Source of the DNA: Thiospirillum jenense
Lineage (GTDB): Bacteria; Pseudomonadota; Gammaproteobacteria; Chromatiales; Chromatiaceae
Direction: 5' to 3'
Assembly (NCBI RefSeq): GCF_014145225.1
Contig: NZ_JABVCQ010000005.1
Location: forward strand, 62,001 to 126,000
DNA length: 64,000 bases
The notes beneath the pieces are model-generated. The model did not search any database. It worked only from the letters and a program-made list of their open reading frames with translations, and was not told where the DNA came from. A program made the position numbers and the translations under genes. Below, in pieces: positions 37,060-46,193 of this stretch. How positions within the stretch are numbered: position 1 is the first letter of the stretch; each line of letters opens with the position of its first letter.

Positions 37060-38946
37060 TCAGCGGTAATCACGCGGTTGTTCTGGCTTGATTAGACAGG
37101 TATCTATTGGATCATAGCGAATACGCGGTCCTTCTGGATGATAATCAGCAATGGTCGTTTTTAACCATTGTTCATTATTTTCTTGCCAGTGTTTTTGGTC
37201 AAGTTCGTATGCTTCGTGATGCGTTAATATATCATCGGATAATTGATTGATAAACGCCGGTTTATAATGCGCTCCACGACATTCATCTCGCGCCCGCGCA
37301 CTAAATGCAACGACTTGCGCTAATTTAACCATATCAAACACTTGCCGCGCATAGGCTAAACTTTGATTTGCCCAGGGCGTGACTTCACCCAATTTCAACC
37401 GCGCAAAACTCTGTTCTAATTCATACAGTTGACCAATGGCAGAATCCAAGGGGCCATTGTCGCGTACGACGCCAACATTATTAGTCATCAATTCACCCAG
37501 ATCGGCATGAATACGGTAGGGCGAGCAATCACCATTGGCGTGCATAAAATGATGATTGATGCGATTTTGATAACGCACTTCCGCATCATAGGCGTCTGGA
37601 CTCAACCCATCACTGCTGTGTTCTAATCCGTTAATATAGGCGGCGACGGCATCGCCAGTTAATCGCCCGGCAAAAGCCGTTGATAATAATGAATTGGCGC
37701 CAAGCCGATTAGCACCGTGATAGGCATAATCACATTCACCACACGCATAGAGACCGGGGATATTGGTGGCATGATTACGCGGGCTGTCTGGGCATAATTG
37801 CCCTCTATCATTCGCGTCAAAATCCACCCATAATCCCCCCATTGCATAGTGGGCAGCGGGGAAAATTTCCATTGGCGTGGTTAATGGATCAAGGCCGGTG
37901 AATTTGCGGTAAATGTTCAGTAATCCACCTAAACGCAATTCGGCAAACGTCGGGTCTAAATGGGTCAAATCTAAATACACCCGATCATCACCGTTAATAC
38001 CTAATTCTAATTCACGGGTGACTTTCCAAATTGCCCGTGAGGCAATATCACGCGGCACGTTATTGCCATAACGCGGAAACCATTCTTCAAGGAAATAAAA
38101 CCGATCTGATTCGGGAATCGCAGTCGGATCACGCCGGTCATTTAATTGACGTGGTACCCAAATTCGCCCACCTTCACCCCGCGCCGCTTCACTCATTAAC
38201 CGCGTTTTATCTGTTCCCAACATGGCGGTCGGGTGGAATTGAAAAAACTCGGCATTGGCAATGCGCGCCCCTTGTTGATAAACCCGACTGGCGGCGGCAC
38301 CAGTAGAATTAACTGAGCAAGTGGTTTTCGGTGCGTATAATTGACCCATGCCGCCGCTGGCTAATACCACTGCATCGGCACGAAATGCGCGCACTTCTAA
38401 ACTGCGCAAGTTCATTGCCACAATACCGCAGCAGCGACCATCACTGTCTTTAACAATGGCGAGAAATTCCCACCATTCATATTTAATAATTTGTTGAACG
38501 GCTTCTAATCGCCGCACCTGTTGATCGACGCTATACAACAATTGTTGTCCGGTACTGGCGCCGGCAAAACAGGTGCGGCGGTGGTGCATTCCACCAAAAC
38601 GGCGTTGATCAATTAACCCTTCGGGGGTGCGTGAAAAAGCAACGCCCATCCGCTCGAAGATATAAATCAATTCAGGGGCGGTGTCACATAAGGCTTTGAC
38701 GGGCGGTTGATTGGCTAAATAACATCCGCTGGTAATGGTGTCAAAAAAGTGTTGGTCAACGTTGTCATGTTCGCCTTTATTATTCAGCGCAGCGTTAATG
38801 CCACCTTGGGCGCAGACGGAATGAGAGCGCAGCGTTTCAAATAATGAAAACAGTTGAACTTGATGGCCAGCTTCGGCAATGCGGATGCTTGCCCATTGCC
38901 CTGCCAAGCCGCCGCCTACGACAATAACTTGCCGTCGTTCATTCAT
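37060..38946 (-). CDS. frdA: Fumarate reductase / succinate dehydrogenase flavoprotein subunit
   Basis: The catalytic subunit, 628 residues from the ATG at 38946, which overlaps the cytochrome gene by four bases (ATGA). VIVVGGGLAGQWASI is the FAD dinucleotide-binding site and SHSVCAQGGINAA holds the histidine that covalently binds FAD. HPTAML, ARGEGGRIWVPR and AAHYAMGGLWVDFD carry active-site residues. Together with a di-heme cytochrome b this is the B-type (Wolinella/Bacillus-like) complex, usually linked to menaquinone. The direction in vivo cannot be told from sequence. Confidence 0.95.
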   Translation of the reverse strand: MNERRQVIVVGGGLAGQWASIRIAEAGHQVQLFSLFETLRSHSVCAQGGINAALNNKGEHDNVDQHFFDTITSGCYLANQPPVKALCDTAPELIYIFERMGVAFSRTPEGLIDQRRFGGMHHRRTCFAGASTGQQLLYSVDQQVRRLEAVQQIIKYEWWEFLAIVKDSDGRCCGIVAMNLRSLEVRAFRADAVVLASGGMGQLYAPKTTCSVNSTGAAASRVYQQGARIANAEFFQFHPTAMLGTDKTRLMSEAARGEGGRIWVPRQLNDRRDPTAIPESDRFYFLEEWFPRYGNNVPRDIASRAIWKVTRELELGINGDDRVYLDLTHLDPTFAELRLGGLLNIYRKFTGLDPLTTPMEIFPAAHYAMGGLWVDFDANDRGQLCPDSPRNHATNIPGLYACGECDYAYHGANRLGANSLLSTAFAGRLTGDAVAAYINGLEHSSDGLSPDAYDAEVRYQNRINHHFMHANGDCSPYRIHADLGELMTNNVGVVRDNGPLDSAIGQLYELEQSFARLKLGEVTPWANQSLAYARQVFDMVKLAQVVAFSARARDECRGAHYKPAFINQLSDDILTHHEAYELDQKHWQENNEQWLKTTIADYHPEGPRIRYDPIDTCLIKPEQPRDYR

Positions 38947-39575
38947 GGTAAAAATCCAATGAGTGCGTGTGTACCCAGGCTGCCAAGTATCACACCAATT
39001 AATAGACACACATAGCCAAATCGTCGCTGTGCGGCGGCATTGGTGGTTAATCCCCATGCAATAGCGGCTGTCGCTAAACCATTAGATAGATGAAAAACCG
39101 ATAGCCATAATCCGAGTAAATACACCACCAAGGTGACGGGTTGGGTTAATGATTGCTGCATGTAACCGAATAAGTCTTGATAAATGGCCGGATCAAGCCA
39201 GGCAGCCACGCGAGTTAATCCAATATGCAGGGCTAAAAAGGCGACTATGGCCACACCCGATACCCGTTGTAACCAATATAACCAATTGCGGCGGTAGCGA
39301 TAACGAAAGGGTTCAGCACTGCCGCTACCAATAATGACTAACCCATAACCGGCGTGAAATAATAATGGCAGGGCAATCACCACGATCTCAATGATTAACA
39401 GGTAAGTGGTGTGCATGATCGGCTGGGCAACATAATAATTAAAATACTCAGCGCCCAGGTGGGATTGACCATTTTCCCAGATATGCAAGACTAAAAATCC
39501 GCCAATTGGAATTAATCCGAACAGTGAATGTAGTCGGCGCAAAATAAAATGGGAATCGTGAATAGATGTTTGCAT
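38943..39575 (-). CDS. frdC: Di-heme cytochrome b subunit (FrdC/SdhC, B-type)
   Basis: This 210-residue membrane protein has five hydrophobic helices. Histidines in LRRLHSLFGLIP, LVLHIWEN, LLFHAGYG, LALHIGLTR and SVFHLSNGL are at the positions that bind two b hemes and quinone in B-type quinol:fumarate reductases. It starts the minus-strand frdCAB unit and is divergent from pilS, with about 80 bp between. The MenH-like gene at 62493 agrees with menaquinone use. Confidence 0.9.
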   Translation of the reverse strand: MQTSIHDSHFILRRLHSLFGLIPIGGFLVLHIWENGQSHLGAEYFNYYVAQPIMHTTYLLIIEIVVIALPLLFHAGYGLVIIGSGSAEPFRYRYRRNWLYWLQRVSGVAIVAFLALHIGLTRVAAWLDPAIYQDLFGYMQQSLTQPVTLVVYLLGLWLSVFHLSNGLATAAIAWGLTTNAAAQRRFGYVCLLIGVILGSLGTHALIGFLP

Positions 39576-39657
39576 GGCATCGTGATAAATTCAATTGGAT
39601 ATATGCTGCGTGTGTGGGATGCGGTGAACTAAGACCTGCATCAGTCAACAATGATAA

Positions 39658-41292
39658 ATGAGTATTATGCGCGAATCACCGACTAAATTACCTGATCCCG
39701 AATTAGCCGCCGTCGCTCCCCGCGATCCACTCACCTGGTTATTTGCTTACCGATTAATTTTAATTCTGATTTTAATTCTGATGTTTTCCTACCCCGATCA
39801 CGCGCCCTGGTTAGCCAGTAGCGCCAGTAATGACCCGCGTCACGCCCGGTTATTACTCGCATTACAAGCGCAATCGGTGTTAATCGGTGGATTATTCCTC
39901 ATGTTGCGCTGGCCCAAACGTGAGCATCAAATCGAAATCGCCGTGTTTCTCGACATTTTGCTTTATACCCTGCTCATGCACTTGAGTGGCGGCGTCAGCA
40001 CCGGATTGGGGTTGATTTTAGCGATGGTCGTCGCTGCCGGCGCTCTCACCATGCAAGGGCGGTTATCGCTACTCTTCGCCGCCTTCGCCACGCTCGCGGT
40101 CATCGCCCAGCAGGTGTACACCGAATTGTACGCAACCTCGACCACCGGCACCTCCACCCAAGCCGGCTTATTGGGCATGACCTACTTTGCCGTCGCGTTA
40201 CTGGCACATGTACTCGCCCGCCGCCTGCGCGCCACTGAATACCTCGCCACCCGCCGGCAATTGGATTTAGCCGATTTATCCAAACTCAACGATTACATCA
40301 TTCAAAACATGACGATGGGAGTGCTGGTCATCAACGCGCAACGTGGCATCTTACTGTTAAACCACGCTGCACGGCGCTTGTTAAACCAGCCGCAGCTGCG
40401 CATTGGTGAACAACTCGCCGCCGTTGCGCCAGCATTAGATGACTGGTTGGCACAGCACACGCTCGATGCCAGCCGCCGCAAGCGTACTGTATTGCTGCTG
40501 GCTGAACAGGAATTGCACATCAGCGCCCATTCACTCCGCGATTTTCACAGCAGCGGCGTCTTACTCTTTCTGCGCGACCAGCGCGAACTGATCCGCCAAG
40601 CCCAAAACATCAAACTCGCCTCCCTCGGGCGCTTAACCGCCAGCATTGCCCACAATATTCGCAACCCGCTCTCGGCTGTCACCCACGCCAGTCAACTGCT
40701 GGCCGAGGCGCCGGGCTTGGTAGACGATGATTTACATTTACTCGACATCATCCGCCGCAACGCCCGCCGCATTGATGAAACCGTCACCAGCGTGTTGGAA
40801 CTCTCCCGCCGTGACCCGTCACAGCCGCAAGTATTTGACCTCAACGGGTGGCTGACTGAGTTTAGCAGCGAATACCGCGCCTGTACCGCCGCCGCGCAAC
40901 AGGACTGCGTTCACCTGGAACTGTCACCAGATCGCGTCATGGTTGCGGTGGATCCACGCCATTTCCGCCAAATTCTCAGCAACTTGTGTGATAATGCCTT
41001 TAAACATGGCCGCCGTGCTGACCACCAAGCGCAGGTGACATTGCGCGTGACGCGGCTTGCCGACGGCGACGCGGTGCAGTTGACCGTCACTGACAACGGC
41101 CCTGGCATCGCCGCCGCGCATCTTGCCACGCTGTTTGATCCATTTTTCACCACCTCCAGCAGCGGCACCGGTTTGGGGCTGTACGCGGCGCGGGAACTGG
41201 CGCAGGCGAATGGAATGGAGTTGGAGTATATTGCCGTTCCCGACGCGGGCGCTCAATTTCGCCTGACATTTCAATCCAATCAAGACAACTAG
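39658..41292 (+). CDS. pilS: Sensor histidine kinase PilS
   Basis: This 544-residue kinase has a hydrophobic N-terminal region of about six helices (30-190), a PAS-like linker (about 205-300), the phosphoacceptor histidine in TASIAHNIRNPLSAVTHASQ and an ATPase domain with NLCDNAFKHG, DNGPGIAAAH and SSGTGLGLYAARE. With PilR ten bases downstream it is the pair that controls type IV pilin transcription through sigma-54. No pilin gene is in the window. The start has a weak ribosome-binding site; a second ATG follows nine bases later. Confidence 0.88.
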   Translation: MSIMRESPTKLPDPELAAVAPRDPLTWLFAYRLILILILILMFSYPDHAPWLASSASNDPRHARLLLALQAQSVLIGGLFLMLRWPKREHQIEIAVFLDILLYTLLMHLSGGVSTGLGLILAMVVAAGALTMQGRLSLLFAAFATLAVIAQQVYTELYATSTTGTSTQAGLLGMTYFAVALLAHVLARRLRATEYLATRRQLDLADLSKLNDYIIQNMTMGVLVINAQRGILLLNHAARRLLNQPQLRIGEQLAAVAPALDDWLAQHTLDASRRKRTVLLLAEQELHISAHSLRDFHSSGVLLFLRDQRELIRQAQNIKLASLGRLTASIAHNIRNPLSAVTHASQLLAEAPGLVDDDLHLLDIIRRNARRIDETVTSVLELSRRDPSQPQVFDLNGWLTEFSSEYRACTAAAQQDCVHLELSPDRVMVAVDPRHFRQILSNLCDNAFKHGRRADHQAQVTLRVTRLADGDAVQLTVTDNGPGIAAAHLATLFDPFFTTSSSGTGLGLYAARELAQANGMELEYIAVPDAGAQFRLTFQSNQDN

Positions 41293-41302
41293 AGCAGCGC
41301 AG

Positions 41303-42724
41303 ATGACTCGGGCAAATGCACTGATCGTTGATGATGAAGCCGACCTGCTTGATCTGGTGCGCATCACGCTGGCGCGCATGGACATCACCGCGCATGGTGT
41401 GACCACCTTGGCCGCCGCCCGCGCTCAACTAGCCAGTCGGCCGTTCGATCTGTGTTTAACCGACATGCGGCTGCCCGACGGCGACGGTACCGAGCTGGTG
41501 CGCCATGTCACCGAACTCTATCCCGACCTGCCGATTGCGATGGTCACGGCTTACGGCAACATGGACACGGCGATTGCGGCGATGAAAGCCGGGGCGTTTG
41601 ATTTTGTCGCCAAGCCGCTCGATCTGCGGGTGTTGCGCGAATTGACCACCGCCGCGCTGCGCCTGCGCCCAACCAATCACGTCACGGCCGCTGTTGCTGA
41701 CCTGCCCACCAGCGCGCAATTACTCGGTGATTCGCCGCAAATTGACGCTTTACGCGGCCTGATCGCCAAATTGGCGCGTAATCAAGCGCCGGTGTACATC
41801 AACGGCGAAAGCGGCACGGGCAAAGAGTTGGTCGCCCGCTTGATTCACCAACTCGGGCCGCGGGCCGAGCAGCCGTTCGTGCCGGTCAACTGTGGCGCCA
41901 TTCCAACAGAGCTGGTCGAGAGCGAGTTGTTTGGACACCGCAAAGGCAGTTTTACCGGCGCGGTGAGTGACAAGGCGGGGTTGTTTCAAGCGGCGCACGG
42001 CGGCACGTTATTTTTAGACGAAATTGCCGATCTGCCGCTGCCGATGCAGGTCAAATTACTGCGGGCCATTCAGGAAAAAGCGGTGCGGCCGGTCGGGGCG
42101 GAAAAAGAGCTGCCAATTGATGTGCGCGTCATCAGCGCCAGTCATCGTCACCTCGAGGCGGAAGTGACTCGCGGGCGGTTTCGCCAAGATTTGTATTACC
42201 GCATTAACGTCATTGATTTAACCATTCCGCCGTTGCGCGAGCGCCGCAGCGACATCCCAATCTTGACTCGTTACCTGCTGGCGCGCATTGCCGATGCCAA
42301 CGGCGGCGCGGTGTCAACGCTGTCTGAGGCGGCGCTGACGCGGCTGGGCAGTTACGATTTTCCCGGCAACGTGCGCGAGTTGGAAAATATTTTGGAACGG
42401 GCGACTGCGTTGTCTGACGGCAGCGAGTTACTGCCCGACGACCTGCGCCTGCCCGTGACGGTTGAGGCGGCCGCGGCAACTGCGCCCGTGTCAGTTACAA
42501 CTGCGCCCGCGCCACCGTCATCACCGCCAGCCGCGCCCCCGCCGTCTGACACCACCGCGTCACTCGCCGAACGGCTGGCCGCGATTGAACGACACATCCT
42601 CACGCAAACGGTGAGCGAGTGCCACGCCGATCTGGCACAGGCCGCCGCCGCGCTCGGTGTGACCCCCGCCTCGCTGCACTATCGGCTGGCGCGGTTGGAA
42701 TTGAACGCCGCAGACATTTTGTAA
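41303..42724 (+). CDS. pilR: Sigma-54-dependent response regulator PilR
   Basis: This 473-residue NtrC-class activator has a receiver domain with phosphoacceptor D54, an AAA+ domain with Walker A GESGTGKE (168-175) and the sigma-54 contact loop GSFTGA (215-220). The serine variant of GAFTGA is also usual in PilR proteins. A Pro/Ala-rich linker leads to the Fis-type helix-turn-helix (DLAQAAAALGVTPASLHYRL). Sequence and adjacency to pilS support PilR rather than NtrC. It shows that sigma-54 control operates in this organism, as the PEP-CTERM promoter suggests. Confidence 0.92.
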   Translation: MTRANALIVDDEADLLDLVRITLARMDITAHGVTTLAAARAQLASRPFDLCLTDMRLPDGDGTELVRHVTELYPDLPIAMVTAYGNMDTAIAAMKAGAFDFVAKPLDLRVLRELTTAALRLRPTNHVTAAVADLPTSAQLLGDSPQIDALRGLIAKLARNQAPVYINGESGTGKELVARLIHQLGPRAEQPFVPVNCGAIPTELVESELFGHRKGSFTGAVSDKAGLFQAAHGGTLFLDEIADLPLPMQVKLLRAIQEKAVRPVGAEKELPIDVRVISASHRHLEAEVTRGRFRQDLYYRINVIDLTIPPLRERRSDIPILTRYLLARIADANGGAVSTLSEAALTRLGSYDFPGNVRELENILERATALSDGSELLPDDLRLPVTVEAAAATAPVSVTTAPAPPSSPPAAPPPSDTTASLAERLAAIERHILTQTVSECHADLAQAAAALGVTPASLHYRLARLELNAADIL

Positions 42725-42868
42725 AACGCCGCCAATTGCATTACTCTAGTCGCCGGGCAACAACGCCGCCGTTCGCCACACTTGGCAACCGTTCGCGCCA
42801 GTTACCCGCCGATTCCCGACAGTTCAATTGACCGCCTTTTTGTTAATTGCCCAACGTTTATTAAAAAC

Positions 42869-43360
42869 ATGTCCGCCATCCTGTGCTTAAACGGCCCCAA
42901 TTTGAATCTCCTCGGCAGCCGCGAACCGACTCATTACGGGCGCGAAACTTTAAATGATATTGAACAGCGCCTCATTGCCGCCGCCACTACGCTCGGCTTT
43001 CGCTTATTATTCATGCAGAGCAATGCTGAACACCAATTGATTGAACGCATTCACACCGCCCCGGCCGACGAAGTCGAATTCATCTTATTCAATCCCGCCG
43101 CCTTCACCCACACCAGCATTGCCTTGCGCGATGCGTTATTAGCGGTGGCCATTCCATTTATTGAAATCCATTTATCCAACATTTACGCCCGCGAACCCTT
43201 CCGCGCCCACTCTTATTTCTCCGATATTGCCGTCGGCGTCATTAGTGGATTCGGAGCGCGGGGCTACGATTTAGCATTGATCGCCGCCGCCCAACGGCTG
43301 GGATTAGAATTACCACGTCGCCTTGAACAAGGAGAAATGCCGTCGCATGGACATTCGTAA
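42869..43360 (+). CDS. aroQ: Type II 3-dehydroquinate dehydratase
   Basis: AroQ removes water from 3-dehydroquinate in the shikimate pathway as a dodecamer. The 163-residue protein shows [20 protein letters not shown] with the catalytic tyrosine, [31 protein letters not shown], and [20 protein letters not shown]. The ATG at 42869 gives the family length; the longer frame adds 29 unrelated residues. The gene overlaps accB by 14 bases, the common aroQ-accB-accC order. Confidence 0.95.
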   Translation: MSAILCLNGPNLNLLGSREPTHYGRETLNDIEQRLIAAATTLGFRLLFMQSNAEHQLIERIHTAPADEVEFILFNPAAFTHTSIALRDALLAVAIPFIEIHLSNIYAREPFRAHSYFSDIAVGVISGFGARGYDLALIAAAQRLGLELPRRLEQGEMPSHGHS

Positions 43361-43817
43361 AATTAAAAAACTCATTGAACTGTTGGATGAATCCAACGTC
43401 ACTGAAATAGAAATTCACGAGGGCGAAGAATCAGTACGCATTAGTCGTCACAATCAAGCGCCGCCATCATTTTTCATGCAGCCGCCCGCCGCCGCTGCAT
43501 TTAATAACGCGCCACCCGTGAATGCCGCTGGATTAAATACAAGCGCGGCGGTGGTCACTACCCCAGCGGATGAATTTGATGACAGTCAATTAGTGCGCTC
43601 CCCAATGGTCGGCACCTTTTATCGAGCGCCATCACCGGGCAGTAAAGCCTTTGTCGAAGAGAATAGTGAAGTCAAGGTTGGCGACACGCTTTGTATTATT
43701 GAGGCAATGAAAATCTTAAATCAAATCGAATCAGAACACGCGGGCAAAGTGAAACGCATTCTGGTCGAAAATGGTCAACCCGTTGAATATAACCAACCGT
43801 TGTTTGTCATCGCATGA
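43347..43817 (+). CDS. accB: Biotin carboxyl carrier protein of acetyl-CoA carboxylase
   Basis: A 156-residue carrier. The N-terminal [20 protein letters not shown] is typical, an Ala/Pro/Thr linker covers about 45-75, and the biotinyl domain carries the modified lysine K122 in [11 protein letters not shown]. It hands carboxyl groups from AccC to AccAD to start fatty-acid synthesis. AGGAG lies about 11 bases before the ATG, inside the end of aroQ. The stop overlaps accC by four bases. Confidence 0.96.
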   Translation: MDIRKIKKLIELLDESNVTEIEIHEGEESVRISRHNQAPPSFFMQPPAAAAFNNAPPVNAAGLNTSAAVVTTPADEFDDSQLVRSPMVGTFYRAPSPGSKAFVEENSEVKVGDTLCIIEAMKILNQIESEHAGKVKRILVENGQPVEYNQPLFVIA

Positions 43818-45154
43818 TTGAAAAAATTCTCATTGCCAATCGCGGCGAAATTGCACTGCGTATTCAACGCGCCTGCCGCGAGCTGGGTATTAAAACCGTC
43901 GCCGTTCACTCCGATGCCGACCGTGAATTAAAACACGTTTTATTAGCCGACGAGACGGTGTGCATTGGCCCCGCGCCCTCGCGTGACAGCTATTTGCACA
44001 TCCCGTCATTAATTAGCGCGGCTGAAGTGACTGATAGCGTTGCCATTCATCCGGGCTATGGGTTTTTATCCGAAAATGCCGACTTTGCCGAGCGCGTTGA
44101 ACGCAGCGGCTTTGTTTTTATTGGCCCAAAACCTGAAACTATTCGGTTAATGGGCGATAAAGTTTCCGCGATTCGTGCAATGCAAACGGCCGGGGTGCCG
44201 TGCGTCCCGGGATCGGATGGTCCATTGGATGATAATGCACAAGAAACCTTGACGTTAGCGCGCCGCATTGGCTACCCGGTGATTATTAAAGCGGCCGGCG
44301 GTGGCGGTGGGCGTGGAATGCGCGTGGTGCATTCGGATGCCAGTTTATTAAATGCGATTTCATTAACCAAAGCGGAAGCAGCGGCCGCGTTTGGCAATGA
44401 CACCGTCTATATGGAAAAGTATTTAGAAAACCCGCGTCATGTTGAGTTTCAATTGCTGGCGGATAATTACGGCAACGCGATTCATTTGGGTGAACGCGAT
44501 TGTTCAATGCAACGGCGGCATCAAAAGGTGGTGGAAGAATCCCCCGCGCCCGGCATTACCGAAGAACAGCGCCGCCGGATTGGTGAACGCTGCGCCGAAG
44601 CCTGTAGTCGTATTGGCTATCGCGGCGTCGGTACATTCGAGTTTTTATATCAAGATGGCGAGTTTTATTTTATTGAAATGAATACGCGGGTGCAGGTCGA
44701 GCATCCGGTCACTGAAATGGTCACGGGCATTGATATTGTTAAAGAACAAATCCTTGTGGCGAGTGGTGAGCGGCTGCGCTATTCACAAAGTGATATTGTG
44801 CTGCGCGGTCATGCCATTGAATGCCGAATTAACGCCGAACATCCCGAAACCTTTATGCCCAGCCCCGGGCGTATTACCGAATTCCACGCGCCGGGTGGGC
44901 CGGGTATTCGGATGGATACGCACATTTATTCGGGTTATGTCGTGCCGCCGTATTATGATTCAATGATCGGCAAGTTAATTGCGCACGGCGAAAATCGTGA
45001 CTGTGCATTGGCGCGGATGTGTAATGCGTTGCGCGAAACGGTAATTGAAGGAATTCATACCAACATTCCATTGCAACGCCAAATTGTCACCGATTCGGTC
45101 TTCCACGCCGGCGGGGCAAATATTCATTATTTGGAAAAGAAACTGGGCATGTAG
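43814..45154 (+). CDS. accC: Biotin carboxylase subunit of acetyl-CoA carboxylase
   Basis: AccC carboxylates biotin on AccB with ATP and bicarbonate. The 446-residue ATP-grasp enzyme begins [20 protein letters not shown] and shows the glycine-rich [32 protein letters not shown] and the catalytic [15 protein letters not shown]. The overlap with accB (ATGA) supports strictly coupled synthesis. Length and sequence are typical. Confidence 0.97.
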   Translation: MIEKILIANRGEIALRIQRACRELGIKTVAVHSDADRELKHVLLADETVCIGPAPSRDSYLHIPSLISAAEVTDSVAIHPGYGFLSENADFAERVERSGFVFIGPKPETIRLMGDKVSAIRAMQTAGVPCVPGSDGPLDDNAQETLTLARRIGYPVIIKAAGGGGGRGMRVVHSDASLLNAISLTKAEAAAAFGNDTVYMEKYLENPRHVEFQLLADNYGNAIHLGERDCSMQRRHQKVVEESPAPGITEEQRRRIGERCAEACSRIGYRGVGTFEFLYQDGEFYFIEMNTRVQVEHPVTEMVTGIDIVKEQILVASGERLRYSQSDIVLRGHAIECRINAEHPETFMPSPGRITEFHAPGGPGIRMDTHIYSGYVVPPYYDSMIGKLIAHGENRDCALARMCNALRETVIEGIHTNIPLQRQIVTDSVFHAGGANIHYLEKKLGM

Positions 45155-45208
45155 GCGCGGCAGTTTATTCCCGCATTTTATTCAACTTTTCATTAGCGGT
45201 CATTCAAC

Positions 45209-46111
45209 ATGTCTTGGCTCGCGCTCACGCTGACCACCACGCCCACCGCCGCGCCGCAATTGGAGGCGGCATTGGAACGGGCGGGCGCGTCGGCCGTGAC
45301 GTTACAAGATGGCGGTGATGATCCGATCCTCGAACCGGCGCTCGACACCACGCCGTTGTGGGCGGTGGTGCGCATTCAGGCGCTGTTTGAAAATACCCCC
45401 GTCGGTCAGGCGCAGGCGCAGCACAGCGCCCAACTGTTGGCTGGCTACTTGACAGAAGTGCCGACAATTCAACCACTTGCCGATCAACCCTGGGAACGGG
45501 CGTGGCTCAAACACCGCCAGCCGCAGTGTTTTGCCGACCGCCTGTGGGTCGGGGCGCAGGAGCAATTGGCGGCGCTGACGTTGCCGACGGACGCGGCGGT
45601 GGTCAAATTGGATCCGGGCTTGGCATTTGGCACGGGCGATCATCCGACCACTGCATTATGTTTGCAATGGTTAGCGCAGGCGCAGTTATTAAATGAAACC
45701 GTAATTGATTATGGCTGTGGGTCGGGTATTTTAGCCATTGCGGCAATTCAATTAGGCGCGGCGCGGGCAATTGCGATTGACCATGATCCGCAAGCATTAG
45801 AAGCGACAGCGGCCAATGCGGCAGTCAATAACGTGACCGAGCGGTTATTGATTACATCGCCAATGGCATCAGCAATTGAACCGGCGGCGGTGGTCATTGC
45901 CAATATTTTGGCCAAACCGTTAATTGAATTGGCGCCGCACTTGTGCGCATTGGTCAATGAAAACGGTCATTTGGTATTATCTGGTATTCTTGCGCATCAG
46001 GTGGACGCGGTGATGGCCGCGTATCAACCTATCATGCACTTTGCACCCGTGCAATTGCAGGATGAATGGGCGTTATTACACGCACGACGGGCAATTAACC
46101 GCGCCGCTTAA
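45209..46111 (+). CDS. prmA: Ribosomal protein L11 methyltransferase
   Basis: PrmA trimethylates ribosomal protein L11. The 300-residue protein starts MSWLALTLTTTPTAAPQLEA and has the N-terminal L11-binding domain. The catalytic domain contains KLDPGLAFGTGDHPTTALCL, VIDYGCGSGILAIAAIQLGA (SAM motif I) and VIANILAKPLIEL. It follows accC by 54 bp, the usual neighbour in gammaproteobacteria. Confidence 0.95.
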   Translation: MSWLALTLTTTPTAAPQLEAALERAGASAVTLQDGGDDPILEPALDTTPLWAVVRIQALFENTPVGQAQAQHSAQLLAGYLTEVPTIQPLADQPWERAWLKHRQPQCFADRLWVGAQEQLAALTLPTDAAVVKLDPGLAFGTGDHPTTALCLQWLAQAQLLNETVIDYGCGSGILAIAAIQLGAARAIAIDHDPQALEATAANAAVNNVTERLLITSPMASAIEPAAVVIANILAKPLIELAPHLCALVNENGHLVLSGILAHQVDAVMAAYQPIMHFAPVQLQDEWALLHARRAINRAA

Positions 46112-46193
46112 TTCACTGTTCAGCCATGAGCAGCGCGGCGATCTTCACAGCTAACAATTCGGGTTTTTAATCGGTTTGTTGGAATAGCGCATT

